From: Antedon mediterranea
Taxonomy: Eukaryota; Echinodermata; Crinoidea; Comatulida; Antedonidae
Direction: 5' to 3'
Assembly (NCBI RefSeq): GCF_964355755.1
Contig: NC_092678.1
Span: forward strand, 7,414,922-7,478,921
Length of the DNA stretch: 64,000 nt
Shown one piece after another: positions 10,676-23,192 of the stretch. Every line of letters begins with the position of its first letter. Position 1 is the stretch's first letter. The position numbers were made by a program, and so were the translations under genes. Under the pieces are notes generated by a model. It was not told the origin of the DNA, did not search any database, and saw only the letters and a list, made by a program, of their open reading frames with translations.

Positions 10676-10965
10676 CTTGTTCGCATCGTTGTCCGGTATA
10701 TCCCTGCCGACACTCGCACTGGTACGTGTTCCATTGACTAATACACGACCCACCATTCTCACAAAGACCCTGGCGACAGAAGTTCTCCTTTGCCCCACAT
10801 CCAGACTCCGTCAGATAATCCTCCACGCTCGAGGCGAGATCTAGAAGATTGTCGTCGATTGTTACGTCTCGTATGCAACCAATAAAATCTCTACTTGTCA
10901 CTTGGAATGGGTCTGGCACCTCAGGGAGTCCGCCAATTATGAACGGACCAGTTAGATCTAAGAAT
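10676..10965 (-). CDS. Celsr: Celsr exon: end of LamG1 and EGF4
   Basis: Exon of 290 nt, acceptor ...ttttaatag, donor gtactt. It continues KFLDLTGPFIIGGLPEVP, then FQVTSRDFIGCIRDVTIDD and LLDLASSVEDYLTESGC, the C-terminal strands and disulfide loop of laminin G1. EGF4 follows: ENFCRQGLCENGGSC, then CISQWNTYQCECRQGYTGQRC. The third residue after the fourth-module cysteine is Ser, so the beta-hydroxylation consensus Cx[DN]xxxx[FY]xCxC is not met, although the flanking WNxYxCEC is typical of CELSR. It ends one base into a Gly codon. Confidence 0.96.
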
Positions 10966-11429
10966 CTATTAAAATAAAAAAAATTTTATATTATGCATTC
11001 CAAATATACAAAAATGTACAAAATTAAAATATGAACTATTTACTTTGATTTCGATAGATTATCAATGGAAAATACATTTATAATCCACCATGAAAAAATG
11101 TCCTCTGGTCAGGTTTAAATCTTTGACCCCTTGCTTACCAGAACTTTATTAAAATGTATTAAAAACATGCTAATTTCTGTTACTTACTCAATACAATTAT
11201 ATGATTAATAAAATTGTAAACTCGCTTAATACAAGACATATATTCATATACAACAAAATTATACAATTTGACTGGGGTAATAATGTACAGGTTTCACAAC
11301 ACGAGGCGCTTTATAAATCCAGGATATTATAATATTATATCTTATATCACCTATTGAATATGAAATTTATACTGTATATATCCAGGACCATGACATATCT
11401 AGTTATGTTCCCTCACTGTATCCACTTAC
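10966..11429 (-). other. Celsr intron inside LamG1
   Basis: 464-bp intron with GTAAGT donor (11429-11424) and TAATAG acceptor (10971-10966) on the minus strand; AT-rich and otherwise featureless. Confidence 0.85.
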
Positions 11430-11545
11430 TTCTTTTCAGTAGTAGCCTGTGTGGCTCTTGCAGCACATTTGTATTCTGTCTCTCCGCTGGATCCAAAATG
11501 TAACGCTACCTCAACATCGCAGTCATCAATAGATATTGTTGCCGT
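11430..11545 (-). CDS. Celsr: Celsr exon: laminin G1, middle
   Basis: Short exon of 116 nt with no ATG-started frame, found by splice signals and homology. The acceptor is ...atatttcag and the donor gtaagt. Translation begins TATISIDDCDVEVALHFGSS, followed by GETEYKCAARATQATTEK. The pattern (V/I)DDCD...FG...YxCAA...T is the conserved mid-section of CELSR LamG1. It ends with two bases (aa) of a Lys codon completed by the next exon. It sits only 464 bp from the following exon but 22.6 kb from the preceding one. Confidence 0.95.
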
Positions 11546-12637
11546 CTGAAATATAAAAAAGTACAAATTTTATTGAGGAATGCTTTAAAAATAATAAAAG
11601 TAGATGTTATATTTAACAGATATGAATTTCTACCAAATTTAACAGTTTATTATAGAGAATAACAGTTTAAAATTGTAGTGTGGTAGGATTTAAAATAAGT
11701 ACAAGCATTAAAATATAAATTTCTCTAACGGAAAGTGTCTCCATAAAAGGGTGTCCCAAAGGTTCAATTTGTTAATGGAAATTAATCTAATACTTTTTCT
11801 AATCATTGAATTTTCTAAAATCATTAAACAGCATTAAAATAACAAATATTCACATTTTATGTTTATTAACAAAGACAGAATATTGCCAAAAGAATATTTT
11901 TATTTTAACTCTTAAATTTAGATAAAAGATACACTGTATGTGTAAAATGCTGTATTAAATGAATAAATACAGCATAATTTTACTTTGAAATTCTGAAAAC
12001 ACTATCTAATATAGCATAACATGTATTTCTAAAAGAATATTTCATTTAACTTTGTATGTAACCATGTGTAAATGATGTATGTACCCTCTAATGTATTTCT
12101 TCATATCAAATGAATAAATTCTGGCACGGTATAATTTTACATATTAATATACCTGAAACCTATATTTCAGTTGAATGATAATGCGTACCCATTTTCCATA
12201 AATATTACCAATGACTCATGTATTAAATAAAATTACGAAACATCTGTAGAGTTTATTTGGCAGCAGGTTAAGGAACGGCATGCCACTTTCGTTATAATTG
12301 ACTCACCATCATCTTTACTCACCACTGACTTGAAGGAATTGTTTTTGGGAAAGTAAACTAAATGGGTTAGGGTTTTGTTTTGTTTGTGGCGCATCATTTG
12401 GGCGTTCCATACTTAGTAATTGATCTGTACTGTAACCAATTTTAAATACCTACATATGGTACATTTAATGATATTAAGTATTATTGTTTTTGTGTGTTTT
12501 TAAAAGATAACTAAAGAGAAATGCCACATTGTTGTATATATATTATATATAAATATGTTTCATTAAAAGATATAAATTCAGAACTGATGACGGTGATAAT
12601 TAATATATTTAAATATCAACATGGTTTGTTAGGAATA

Positions 12638-12690
12638 ATGTCTAAAGACACTCGCATGCCTAAAGACACTCACATGTCTAAAGACACTCA
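12638..12690. repeat. Three-unit 18-bp tandem repeat
   Basis: Three copies of approximately TCTAAAGACACTCGCATG. The frame at 12521-12739 reads SKDTRMPKDTHMSKDT through it, but nothing else supports a gene. Confidence 0.75.
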
Positions 12691-13897
12691 AGAGACTATG
12701 TTAATCCTTAATGAACATGCGAAACATGTTGTCTATTAAACAAGTCAAGCAGGCTAGACCTATGGCATTCTTTGTTGCATTCTGTAAATCTCATTCAACT
12801 TTTGTAGAACTTAATAGAGTTCTTATCAAACTATTTCTAAGCAGAGGTAGATATGGAGGGTTGTGGGGTAGTGGAGATTTTGGTTTCACAAAATGATCAT
12901 CTTCGCTAAAACCCATTTGCTTACTCGAATATTAAAACGTTCCAAACTTGACGTCCAAAAAGGATTATTTCAAAAACTGTTGAAATTACATTTTGGGAAA
13001 TGATACATTATAGAGAACTAGTCAATTTCGGCCAAACCAGCCGATGGATGTCCAATATTGGGAGAGTTTTATTGAATCATCAAAAATACAGATTAATATT
13101 AGTATACAAATAAGCAAATACTGTATTAGTATAAACTTGGTAGAAAAAATATGGCAAAAACAATCATTATGGTCAAATCAAAATAATATACTTGTAATAT
13201 ACACAAATTGTTTATAATATATGGCGTATGCTAGTAATATCAAATAGTAAAAAAAGAACGCAAAAATTTGATGAGGGAGAGGAGGTGAAACTAAAATTTT
13301 TTGTTTGGCCTTAAAATAAAAAATTAACATTGACTATGATCATTGTTGCATTAAGAATTTTAAAGGTTATTACACATAGTTCTGAACATCACTTTAACTT
13401 TATTCAGTAATGTTTGAATTAACTTATCCATTTTAAGTTGTCAATCTCAATGATAATTCCTACTGAACAATACGGAACTTTACTTATATCATTCTATCAA
13501 CAGTAGAAACATCAAAGATAGCGAAATTGAGAAAGACGGAATGTAGAATTACTTCGCCGAATGCAATTAAGGTTGTGTGCACGTTATGAGATTGTACACA
13601 TTAACATTCAGATGTGAATTTCACACATAGTCCAGCAGCTGATATGCTACCAAAGTTACTATCAGAAATTGTATCCTAATGTTAATTACGATACTGTATG
13701 ATCAGTTCCTTATATCACAACTCAGCCTAAGAAATACATAGTGTTCCTAAACTCATTTCTTCCTCACTCCACAACTCGAAGTACATGATATAATTCGTGA
13801 ATATGATAAAATCAAACTAGTTATTCATTCATAGAAGCACTGATGAAACAGTCTACTCTTAGTGATGGTGACTATAGAATGGTCCCTAGATCTGTCT

Positions 13898-13990
13898 TAA
13901 GCTCTGTCCACACTATCAAACAAGGTGTGATGCCACCAAATATGGTAGTGATATGCCCAAATATGGTAGTGATATATCATCATGTCTATA
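13898..13990. mobile_element. MITE copy, AAGCTCTGTCCACACTATCA family (partial)
   Basis: Left end AAGCTCTGTCCACACTATCA, followed by two tandem copies of a 21-bp phrase containing CCAAATATGGTAGTGATAT. No right end found. Other copies lie at 19653, 28675 and 41248. Confidence 0.65.
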
Positions 13991-15559
13991 TCCTAAAGCA
14001 ATGACTAAATCCATCACCAGAAGGCATATCTGACATTGATTATTCTAACCTATTCATTTATAAAATGACAAATCTTCTACAGACGACGACTAATCCTACA
14101 ATATAAGAAAATTTAATCAATTCTTCTTTTTTTAAATATTCTTAGGATGACATTCACAGTAATATAGGTGTTGATGACTCACTATACGCCACCAGGTATT
14201 CTCGTTTTTATAATCTCATCTGATCGTGTAATCACTCTATCATTTGGCAGCAAGCCCAGGGTATCGTCCTTCTTCTATTATCTCATTTAAATAAACTTGG
14301 TATTCTTTCATTGTAAACAGGTAATATTGTTTAAGGGAAGGAAATTCTTAATTTCTATGTTTGTAAATAAGAAAGGTTTATCTAATTTAAATACTAAAAA
14401 TTACTTTGTATGATAAGTAAAAAATATAATTAAGAAGGAAAGCAATTTTTTAATATAACTTTTGTTGTCTTACAATAAATAAAAGAAAGATTTATCACAT
14501 TGTATTACAGAAACTCAGTAAATACATTTGTAACTAAGCAAAAATGACATTTTTGTTAATAACTTTGGTTTTTTCCTACAAGGAAATGGAAGATTAAAGG
14601 TTTATTTCATTTTTTTTGCTCCTAGAAATTACAAATTCATAACAAATATCAAACAAAAAGAACAAAAACCATTATTCAAAATTATGCTAAATGTGTATAT
14701 AAAATTGATATGAAACATATCTTTATATCTTTGTTGTTTTTGTATTAAAAAGAACAAAGCAACATTTTTATTTTGTTTTAAATAAAATAGTTTCTTCAAT
14801 AAAAAGTTACACAAAATAAAAGTAAATTTTTCAAACAATAGCAATAAATAAAGTTATTGCTTTGAGTAAGAAATAGTAGGGGACTCTTGGGGCGTACCAT
14901 TTTTTTTAATGGGGTTACTGTTAGCAATATAATTCAACTCTACAGTTAATTCTATTAAATTTGTGACCAATATGGGAGCTCCTAAAACTCACCTTATGAC
15001 ATAAAATGGCGACAAATAACTAAGTTGTATTACATGGAATTTATTTTGAAACTAGTGAAATATTTTTTGTTAGTGTAATAATTTCTTTTGAATCTAATGT
15101 ACTGTAAAATATGTATGAAAAATTGAAAGAAAATGATATAAAAAATATAAAATAATCATTAAAAAGCAGCTAAAAGTGTCTACAGAATAGAAAATTGGAT
15201 TATGAAAATTCTATAATTATGAAACTACAAAGAAAGTTCAATTTTAAATACTGCAGAAAGATTAAGAAAAAAATATACAGTAGATATTTGAATGTGAAGA
15301 TTAACCAATTAAAAACATAATAAAAAGGCACCGAATAATTTTCACATCAAATTCAATCAATCACGGTTATTTTCTTCCCATTGAAAATTCTATTAAAAAT
15401 ATATACTATATACAGTATAACTACCACCATTGCAGTATTGTTACCATTTGAATGAATTGACATTGCACCAATATTATTAAGCAATTACCAGTTAAAAAGC
15501 AACATATTGAAATAAAGTTTTCTAAATTATAGTCTACAAGAATAAATACACCATCTATC

Positions 15560-15847
15560 TAGTTTTAAAAGCAGTGTCAGAGGTGGAGACAGAATAAAGG
15601 GATATCTCCCTCTACTGAAGTTTCTTGGGGTGGTGCAAATACACCTCCAACCCCTTTCTTTCAGGATTTTCCCCTGAACCTGTGATATATGTAAAACCAA
15701 CTCTTTCTAAAAGCAGTATCAGGGGTGGATCTAGAGGAGATGTCTCCATCTCTGTATAATTTTGTTGGGATGAGAACAAGAGAATTACCCCATTCTTTCT
15801 TTTCGTCTTGGATCTGCCCTTAAATGTGACAAGAATTAAAGAAGAAT
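15560..15847. repeat. Degenerate ~142-bp tandem duplication
   Basis: Two diverged units start with AAAAGCAGT(G/A)TCAG(A/G)GGTGG at 15568 and 15709, each holding a GATATCTCC/GATGTCTCC and a CCCC(A/T)TTCTTTC segment. A minus frame of 80 codons through it is not a recognisable protein. Confidence 0.5.
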
Positions 15848-16499
15848 CCAGCAAATTCTAAAAGCAATCTCTATGCATGTAATAAAATATCACATAGATG
15901 CTACAAAGAGTTTTAAAGTTAATATCTGTATCAAAAGACCTTATTTATTACCTTAACTCCATATTCAGCTCCCTGAATATAAATAAAAGAAAACAAACTA
16001 ATAAACAAAATGAATATCATTCATCAAAAATTCAGCCAATTGTTTACAAATAAACCTTAAAGAAAAGTTATGTAAAAATTGATTAAATACAAAAATTGTC
16101 ATAATTAAATAAATTGACAAATAAAATCTAATGAGATTTTTCTGGTAAATTAAAAAAAAAATCTTTTGAAATCTAAATTTACTACTGCAGTAAGTTTATT
16201 TTAACCCTTTTCTATTATTTTTTTGTTTTTTGTTTTCATTGACTGCCTTATAATAGATTAAAATAAATTAAAATCTATTATAGCAGAAGAAATGTGGTTA
16301 CTGCAGTAACTGCAGTGGTTACTGCAGTAGAATAATTTATAGAAACAATATTGATAAATTGATTCTATTTTAAAACATCTACAATTTCAATTAGAACTAA
16401 ATGAAGTATAACGTGTCAAATTTTAAACGATTCAAATCTATCCAAGTCCAAGAAGATTATTTTCCTGAAGAGAAAATGTTGTTTAAATAATCATCCATA

Positions 16500-16760
16500 C
16501 ATGAATACATCATTTTAAAAGTGACAGGGGATTCGACTCGGTGTATCTTTGATGTCGTGTAGTAATTTTACTGAGTGAAGTAAACTATCCAAATAAATGA
16601 GTCACGCACAGTAACGAGGTCTTTAATCAAGTCGTAATAAAACAGGTAATAATATAGCTGAATGAAACTACGCGTTGCGATAATACTCCATCAGCTAAGA
16701 CGCTCGTCATTCAACGTGACCGAATTGTAAATTTATACCTACTGGCTGCTTGTTGCTATA
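16500..16760. promoter_or_regulatory. Candidate intronic regulatory island
   Basis: Complex, CpG-containing stretch inside the largest intron with no repeat structure and no frame, unlike the AT-rich flanks. Compositional inference only. Confidence 0.2.
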
Positions 16761-19081
16761 CGTCTTTAGGGAATTAAGTTCTAGGAGATGATTTGTAAAA
16801 ACAAAACTTTCATTCATATTCTAACATCTTGCATAACATACTATTAATAAAAATTATTTTAATGATCAACTATAACTAGACATTTTTATCTTAAAAATAT
16901 GTAAAATCATTCTTAATTTTTTTTAAATCATGTTTATTGATATTACCAATGGAAAGTGTACCTTTAATAGGAATGTCCACTCAAATAGGGACTTTCCCTA
17001 AATAAAGATGTCCCCTGGAATAATTGCTCTATTTAAAAATGTATTTAAGTATATGATAGTTGATTATTTCTGACACACATGTTATTGTAATACATTTAGT
17101 TGATTACTTGTACGTCAATTCTCATTAAAGCAGAACATGAGACATCGGACACCTCACAAAGTGAATTCTAAATACAACATTGTCACAACATAATCGATAA
17201 CAGTATCAAATAGACTTGGAACAAAAACGGCCAAATTGGAAGATTGGAGTCAGTCTGGCGCAAAATCCAATATCATCTCTTGTAAAGACTTTATCATTTT
17301 TCACCGTTGCTGAAATTGAGTATGAACCTTCATACCATACACACACCTTACAAACAAAATCAGAGATCAAAACATGCCCTACTTCTTATCTTCTTCTCAT
17401 ACATATTCTTAACTTCTTCACATCCATATTCAGTGATTTGTAGAGTTGTACTTTTTAAAATCGGAATGAGTCATATGTAATAATCGCATCTATAAACAAA
17501 TTAATTTTGGTGCACAATTTGCACTATTTTGTTCTTTCTTCCGATTACTTAAGCGATAATTTAAACATCACAAGTATCTTACAAGTTGCCATAGATACAA
17601 AAGTCGTAAAAAATTATCAGTAAAGGCAAATAAGACACTGTTACCATAATCACATTTCATGTCATAAAAAACGTGTAAACTATCTGTACCTGACATAATA
17701 GTCATCAATTGCACTTTCCACGGTGAAATTTAAGAAAAAATAAACTAGGTCTGAAATTTAAATTTAAAAACTGTAGTTTCCGGATGAGAATTGTTCAACG
17801 GTGATAAATTAATATGATCCAAAATCATAATCATTTGTATCATTATCTTTGTCTAATTATTTTATTCAGGATTTAGTGGTCTCTATTTAGAAGTTACTAA
17901 AAGCAGTCTCTAATCATTTTAGCAGTGTATTTATTATTATTGGTTGTAATAAAATATTATAATTTTTGAAAATTGCAATGTGGTCAGAATTGAAACAGAG
18001 ACTTATGGATTTAAACGAATGTAATGAAAAAATAAAATTATTTGCTGTATAAATTATAACCACAATAAACAAAATTAATATTTATAACAATCAGTCAATA
18101 TAAATAACGTTTATATTTAAAAATTTAAGAAAAGAACATTTAATATTTGAAAAGGTGCATTTCTAACCTAGCATCTGCAACAGAAATACATACATTTCAT
18201 AGCCAAAAGATTCCGTTACAACAAGACAAAATGACACATCTGTAGCCTAATTTACATAGCAAATAAAGATGTTTAAATAACGATTCGTTGTAGCATGCAA
18301 TCATATTCTTGAATCAGCACATATCTAGGCTAGAGATGAAATAAATACGAATAATGTAGATCAAATTTCAAAATTCATTTAAGTTCCGGTTTCAATCAAT
18401 GGTACCTTAAAATGAATCTTTTACTAATTAACTAAGAACTAGGTCATTCTAAAAGTGAATCTTAAAAATGAATTTTGCCCTAAGGGGCAATACAATTTAG
18501 CTGATTAATACATGGTACTTATGGTATTTATATAGGCTACATAAATAAGAAGGAATTATTTGAGAATAAAAATCATAAATATATTAAATTTAATTTATAT
18601 GTAATTAATCAAATTTATTAGTGGAGCCTTTAAAATTATATAATATAAATTATCCAATCTGCAGACAGTACTGTTTCAATCTTATTAGATCTCGTCAGTG
18701 CAGCTCAGGTTTTGAAATAAAATGTACCGCAGAACTGGCACAATATATAGGCTAAGACAGGTATGCGGGACATGGTACACTGATTATGAACACAAAGAGT
18801 GCACAACCTCAACGAGTGCAAAATGCTAATATTATTCACAACAAAAATGCACCGTTTCGAACTGAAGAGTGCTCTACAAAACAACATACTATATATATGT
18901 ATCTTTTTACTGTAAATCAGTTAATCTTATGTTTATAAGTAAATCGCTCTAAAATAATGGATCGTAATTACAAAAATATTTTGTTGCCAATATCAAGCAA
19001 TTTTCTAAAAGGTTTCACTAAAAAAACATTATTTAATATTAATTTTATTTTTTAATATATATTTTTATGAAAACAAATATA

Positions 19082-19260
19082 ATGGGGTTGTAGCTTGGTG
19101 GTTAAAATCCTTGGCTACCAATCCAACGGTTGTGTGTTCAAGTCCCGTCATATGTGATTTTCTCATGAGAAAAATGCTCCACTTTTAAAGGACTTTAATC
19201 ATCTTGTGAAATCTGTTCAACTGAAATTGAAACTTTAAGAAGGATAGTGAATGAATTCAC
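19082..19260 (+). mobile_element. tRNA-derived SINE
   Basis: GGTTGTAGCTTGGTGGTTA matches a tRNA A box and GTGTTCAAGTCCCG a B box about 50 bp later, the internal pol III promoter arrangement. An unrelated body follows. A second copy of the head is at 63077. It is not a tRNA gene: the arms do not pair and there is no clear acceptor stem. Confidence 0.65.
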
Positions 19261-19652
19261 TTATTGTTATGGCTAAAAATTTAATTTAGAAACATATATT
19301 TTAAAAAGAAATAATTAAAGATTCCTCCAAAGCCTGTTGAAGAGTTTACTAATCATCGAGGCGCATTTGTTGTATGTCACTTAGCAGTAGTAAATTTGAC
19401 AGTTAAATAAATACCATCCATAACATGAATTCCTAAATCCAAAGTCAAACGTGCCGCTAATTGTAAATACATGCTATCTGTTAATTAGCACATCATTCAT
19501 TGTTCCAATCAAAACATTCATTCATTTTATTCCGGCTTCATTATGATGCAATCAAAACAACAACCAATGAAATATTTAAAATAACATTCAGGTGAAAACA
19601 TTTTCGGAAATGCATGAAACTTTTCAACAAATAATTTTAACTCACTTATGTT

Positions 19653-19747
19653 AAGCTCTGTCTACACTATAAAACTTTATGTGACATGTCCATATATGGA
19701 CACATCACATTTTCTGTCACATACAGTTTGATAGTGTGGACAGAGCT
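19653..19747. mobile_element. MITE, AAGCTCTGTCCACACTATCA family (compact copy)
   Basis: About 95 bp with near-palindromic ends AAGCTCTGTCTACACTAT and ATAGTGTGGACAGAGCT. The centre GTCCATATATGGACACATCA is itself palindromic. It is flanked left by TT, and no certain target duplication is visible. The shortest and best preserved of four copies in the window. Confidence 0.8.
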
Positions 19748-19873
19748 GGTCTCATGTCTACATTAAAATGTGCTCACCTCTGGTCTTGGTATGGCAAAAT
19801 TAGGTAAGAATGAAATCTATGAATTTGAGCAACGATGTTACTTTTTTAATATACTCATTCTCCATGTTTTTTT

Positions 19874-20000
19874 TTTACATTCTGGCCATAGAGAGGGCAG
19901 GCTCTGTGTGGACGTAGCTTTATTTTTTAAATATTTTTTACATTCTGGCCATAGAGAGGGCAGGCTCTGTGTGGACGTAGCTTTATTTTTTAAATATTTT
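19874..20000. repeat. 63-bp tandem duplication
   Basis: Two essentially identical 63-bp units, each starting ACATTCTGGCCATAGAGAGG and ending in TTTATTTTTTAAATATTT. The frame over it (19770-20009) is repeat-driven. Confidence 0.9.
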
Positions 20001-21079
20001 ATATATTAAGAGATAACTTACTTATCCTTGTTACTGTTTCACTTGTTAAATGTAAATCATATTGTAATGGAACCATTTTATAGCCAATCGCTGTTATTTA
20101 TATTCTCACAAATTTATATGTGAATTTTTACTATCGCATTTTAAAGGATCAATATTTTATATTTACTTAACAACATGTCTAATATTACACATTGTGTAAA
20201 TCAAATGATATAGTTACACATTTCATTTCTAATTTGTCAACGCAATGCATGTCATGTCAACTTCTAATATAGTATCAGTCAATTTGGGACATCACTATTC
20301 AGGGGACATAGGCAGATCCAAGGGGAGAAGCCATCCAAGACCCATCTAAATTTCACGATTAGGTTCATTCAAGCCCTTTACAATTAAGCCCTGGGGACAC
20401 TCTTATTAAGTGGACATTTTTCATGAAATGAACAAAACACGGCCAACTCCTATGCAGGGGCAACCCAACATTTTGTTGGCTTTCAACCGTTTTCATTTAA
20501 AATGGATACTTTTATGTGTTTTTTAATTTAATTGATTACAGATCTGACAAAATAAAGTAAAAATATACACAAAAAACGTATCATATTATGACGAAATTTT
20601 TTTTATAATACTACATTCAATTTTCAATCCAGAAATAAAATAAATAAAATTAAAATAATATAAAATTTAAAAAATATTTTTTATTTAAATTGTTATCAAG
20701 TATTAAATTAAAGATGTATAAGATAATGACAAGTAACGCAAAAATCATGACAACAGCAGGTGGATTAAGCAAGATAATAATGACATAAAAAACAGGTTAA
20801 GCATCATATCGCTATGGTTACAAGAAATTCAATTTCCTAGAAAAAAAATTGTTATTTAAAAATATTTTAAAAACAATCTATTAATGAAAATGGAGTTTAG
20901 GTAGAAGGAAGATTAAGCTGAAATTAATTTGATTTTAATAAGGTAAATGTAAATAATGCTTAGGTTAGTTGGGAGTTCAAGAGACTAACCTGGATAAATT
21001 CTCACAACTAATCTTTATTAGGCTAATACTGTAATCTTATTTACAATTTCTACACAATTTTACTACAACTAAATAAAGG

Positions 21080-21412
21080 TAATGGATATCGAACTAGCAT
21101 ATGATATTGAGGAGGTATTGGTTCGAGACCTGTCTGTGCCATGTTGCTTGTACCCTAGACAAGTTGTTTTATTAATATCATTGCCTCATCCTTCCGATAG
21201 GATGTAAAGGTACTGGTCATACATATCACAAACAATGAACTTTGTATCAGCATCAGGAAGCATGAATATAACCTACCATCATGCATACATAAAATAACGA
21301 AAATCCATCTGTTTCATACACAAAATACTTTTATAATTGCCACATCCTTCAGAAGGGATGTAAAGCATGGTCCTGTGTACACTTTAAAGAACTAAGTTGA
21401 AAATTATTTGAA
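21080..21412 (+). mobile_element. tRNA-derived SINE with conserved 3' body
   Basis: GGTTCGAGACC near 21119 is a canonical B box. Downstream come GTACCCTAGACAAGTTGTTT, CATTGCCTCATCCTTCCGAT and later GTGTACACTTTAAAGAAC (21375-21392), the order seen in many marine-animal SINEs (a CTTGGGCAAG-like segment, then a GTGTGCACGTTAAAGA-like tail). The tail recurs at about 33145 and 53975. A 7-10-bp repeat of GATGTAAAG(G/C) occurs at 21199 and 21356. Confidence 0.65.
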
Positions 21413-21417
21413 GAAAG

Positions 21418-23192
21418 CAGACCTTGTCTTAAAATTATAGGTGTGCTACAAATTGCACTTCTCAATACATTCAGGGATGCTGTAGGTGTGCTGTTTGTAT
21501 TTTGGTGTGTAGAAGTTTACCAAATTTCTGGGGCGGATCCAGACATTTTTTAGAGGGGGGGTCCGCCAATAAAAAGGGCACATCAGATATTGAGTATTTG
21601 AGCCACAGCCCCCCATGGTGGGGGTTGTGGCGAAGCGAATTTTGTTACAGGACACACTTAGATGGCCGGAAATGGCACTTTCGCACGCAAAATCCATGAT
21701 AAATGGCACCTTTCTAGTTCGCCGGAAATGACACTTATTAGCAGGGATAACGATGCAAAATTAAAAGTTGTTATTTTTCAACCAATTTAAACATTATCTG
21801 TTGGTATTTTGTTTCAATATTCCAATAAAGAATCTGACTTGTAGTATTCGAAATATAGGGTCTAAAACATTGCCGAAAATGATCGTTTTTAGCCACGAAC
21901 GTTGTAAACAAATTGCGCCATTTTTCGCTAAAATAATTACATATAATTACGTTTTATAGTAATTTCTTTTATATATCAACATTGGAAATATCAATAAAAT
22001 ATGTTATTAAATGTTTATAAAATATATAGAGTTGTTTATTTAACGGAATTCGTACAAATTCATTGCTCTAAATTTGTGTAGTACCGTTCAGTACAGAGAG
22101 ATCACGTGACTTCTTGGTACATGCGAGAGAAAACATTCCGCTGTGGGTGATTCGCGTCCACCAATCAAATAGCCAGAATCCAAAATCATTCAACCGTGAG
22201 CTCTGCCGATCGCGGGAAAGCTCAGCTTTGATTGGCTTACGATGACATCATATCACAAAATGGTGGTTTTGTAGTTGAGCCTCACATAATTTTCACAAAT
22301 ATTGTTTCAAAAATGAAATAAATGAACCTTCTTTATGGTATGTGTGATTTTTCTTTAAAAGATTTGAATAATAAAGGCTTCATATCGAGAAAAAAACATT
22401 TTTTTGGCACTTATAATAAATATTTCTCAGAGAAAAAAGCACATGGCTTCAACTTGTAGAACTATATTATCTTGGCATAGGAAGACAAACAAATCCCAGG
22501 TCATGAGAGGCTCAACTACAAAAACAAGGTTGAATAGTGTAATTTCGATGATGTTTTAGTAAACAATCTACCGCGTATGGTCGTACGCGCTAGATAGTAC
22601 GATATTTTAACTACATTTTTTACATGTTTGGTTGGATGTAATGGAAATAAAAAATAGTTGATCTGATGGAATGATATGTAAATAAACAAATACTCAAAAG
22701 AATTATGTTTACAGTTCAATTATTTTCAGAATAATAATACATAAAAATGTGTTTACCAATGGACAAATAATCGCGTCAATGACATAGCGCGCATGGTAAC
22801 GTACGTGGAGTTGAATCGTAAAAAGTTTACATGCGCCCTCTGTAGTATGTGAAACGATCTATTTTTAGAAGTTTAAGTATAGAGATCATCACGCGTCACC
22901 ACCTCTCACGATGCTCTTTGATCGGCCGCCGTAACTTAACATCGCGCTCATTGTGATAAATTTCTGTTTTTATTTTTGGGGTTAGTGTGCTGTGCATACT
23001 AATATACACACAAATATGTCACACAAATAAAATATTGAACCTTAAAATTTAGGGGGGGTCCGGACCCCGTGGACCCCCCCTCTGGATCCGCCCCAGCAAA
23101 TTTAAGCGTGTTGTAAATCGCACTCCTCAAGGGCGGTTTAGGAGTGTGTTAGGTGAGTGATCGCACTAGCTCGCCTTTAAAGACAAGGTCTG
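21418..23192. mobile_element. Outer inverted-repeat element hosting a nested transposon
   Basis: Perfect 13-bp terminal inverted repeat CAGACCTTGTCTT (21418-21430) and its complement (23180-23192). Both flanks of the inner element carry related direct repeats (CTACAAATTGCACTTCTCAA near 21450 and GTAAATCGCACTCCTCAA near 23111). If the inner 1569 bp are removed, about 200 bp remain, MITE-sized. No coding capacity. Confidence 0.55.
21528..23096. mobile_element. Inverted-repeat DNA transposon, no transposase seen, 7-bp TSD
   Basis: Ends CTGGGGCGGATCCAGA (21528-21543) and the complement TCTGGATCCGCCCCAG (23081-23096), each next to a G-run of 7-8. The element is flanked by CAAATTT on both sides (21521-21527, 23097-23103). 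The 1.57-kb interior has higher CpG than the host intron and no frame over 70 codons, so it is non-autonomous. The superfamily cannot be fixed from ends alone; a 7-8-bp target duplication is compatible with hAT-like elements. Confidence 0.8.

Noticed and set aside
19082-19150. Functional tRNA gene
   Set aside because: A and B boxes are present but the cloverleaf arms and acceptor stem do not pair; SINE head is the better reading. The same holds for 21080, 24950, 28640 and 63077.
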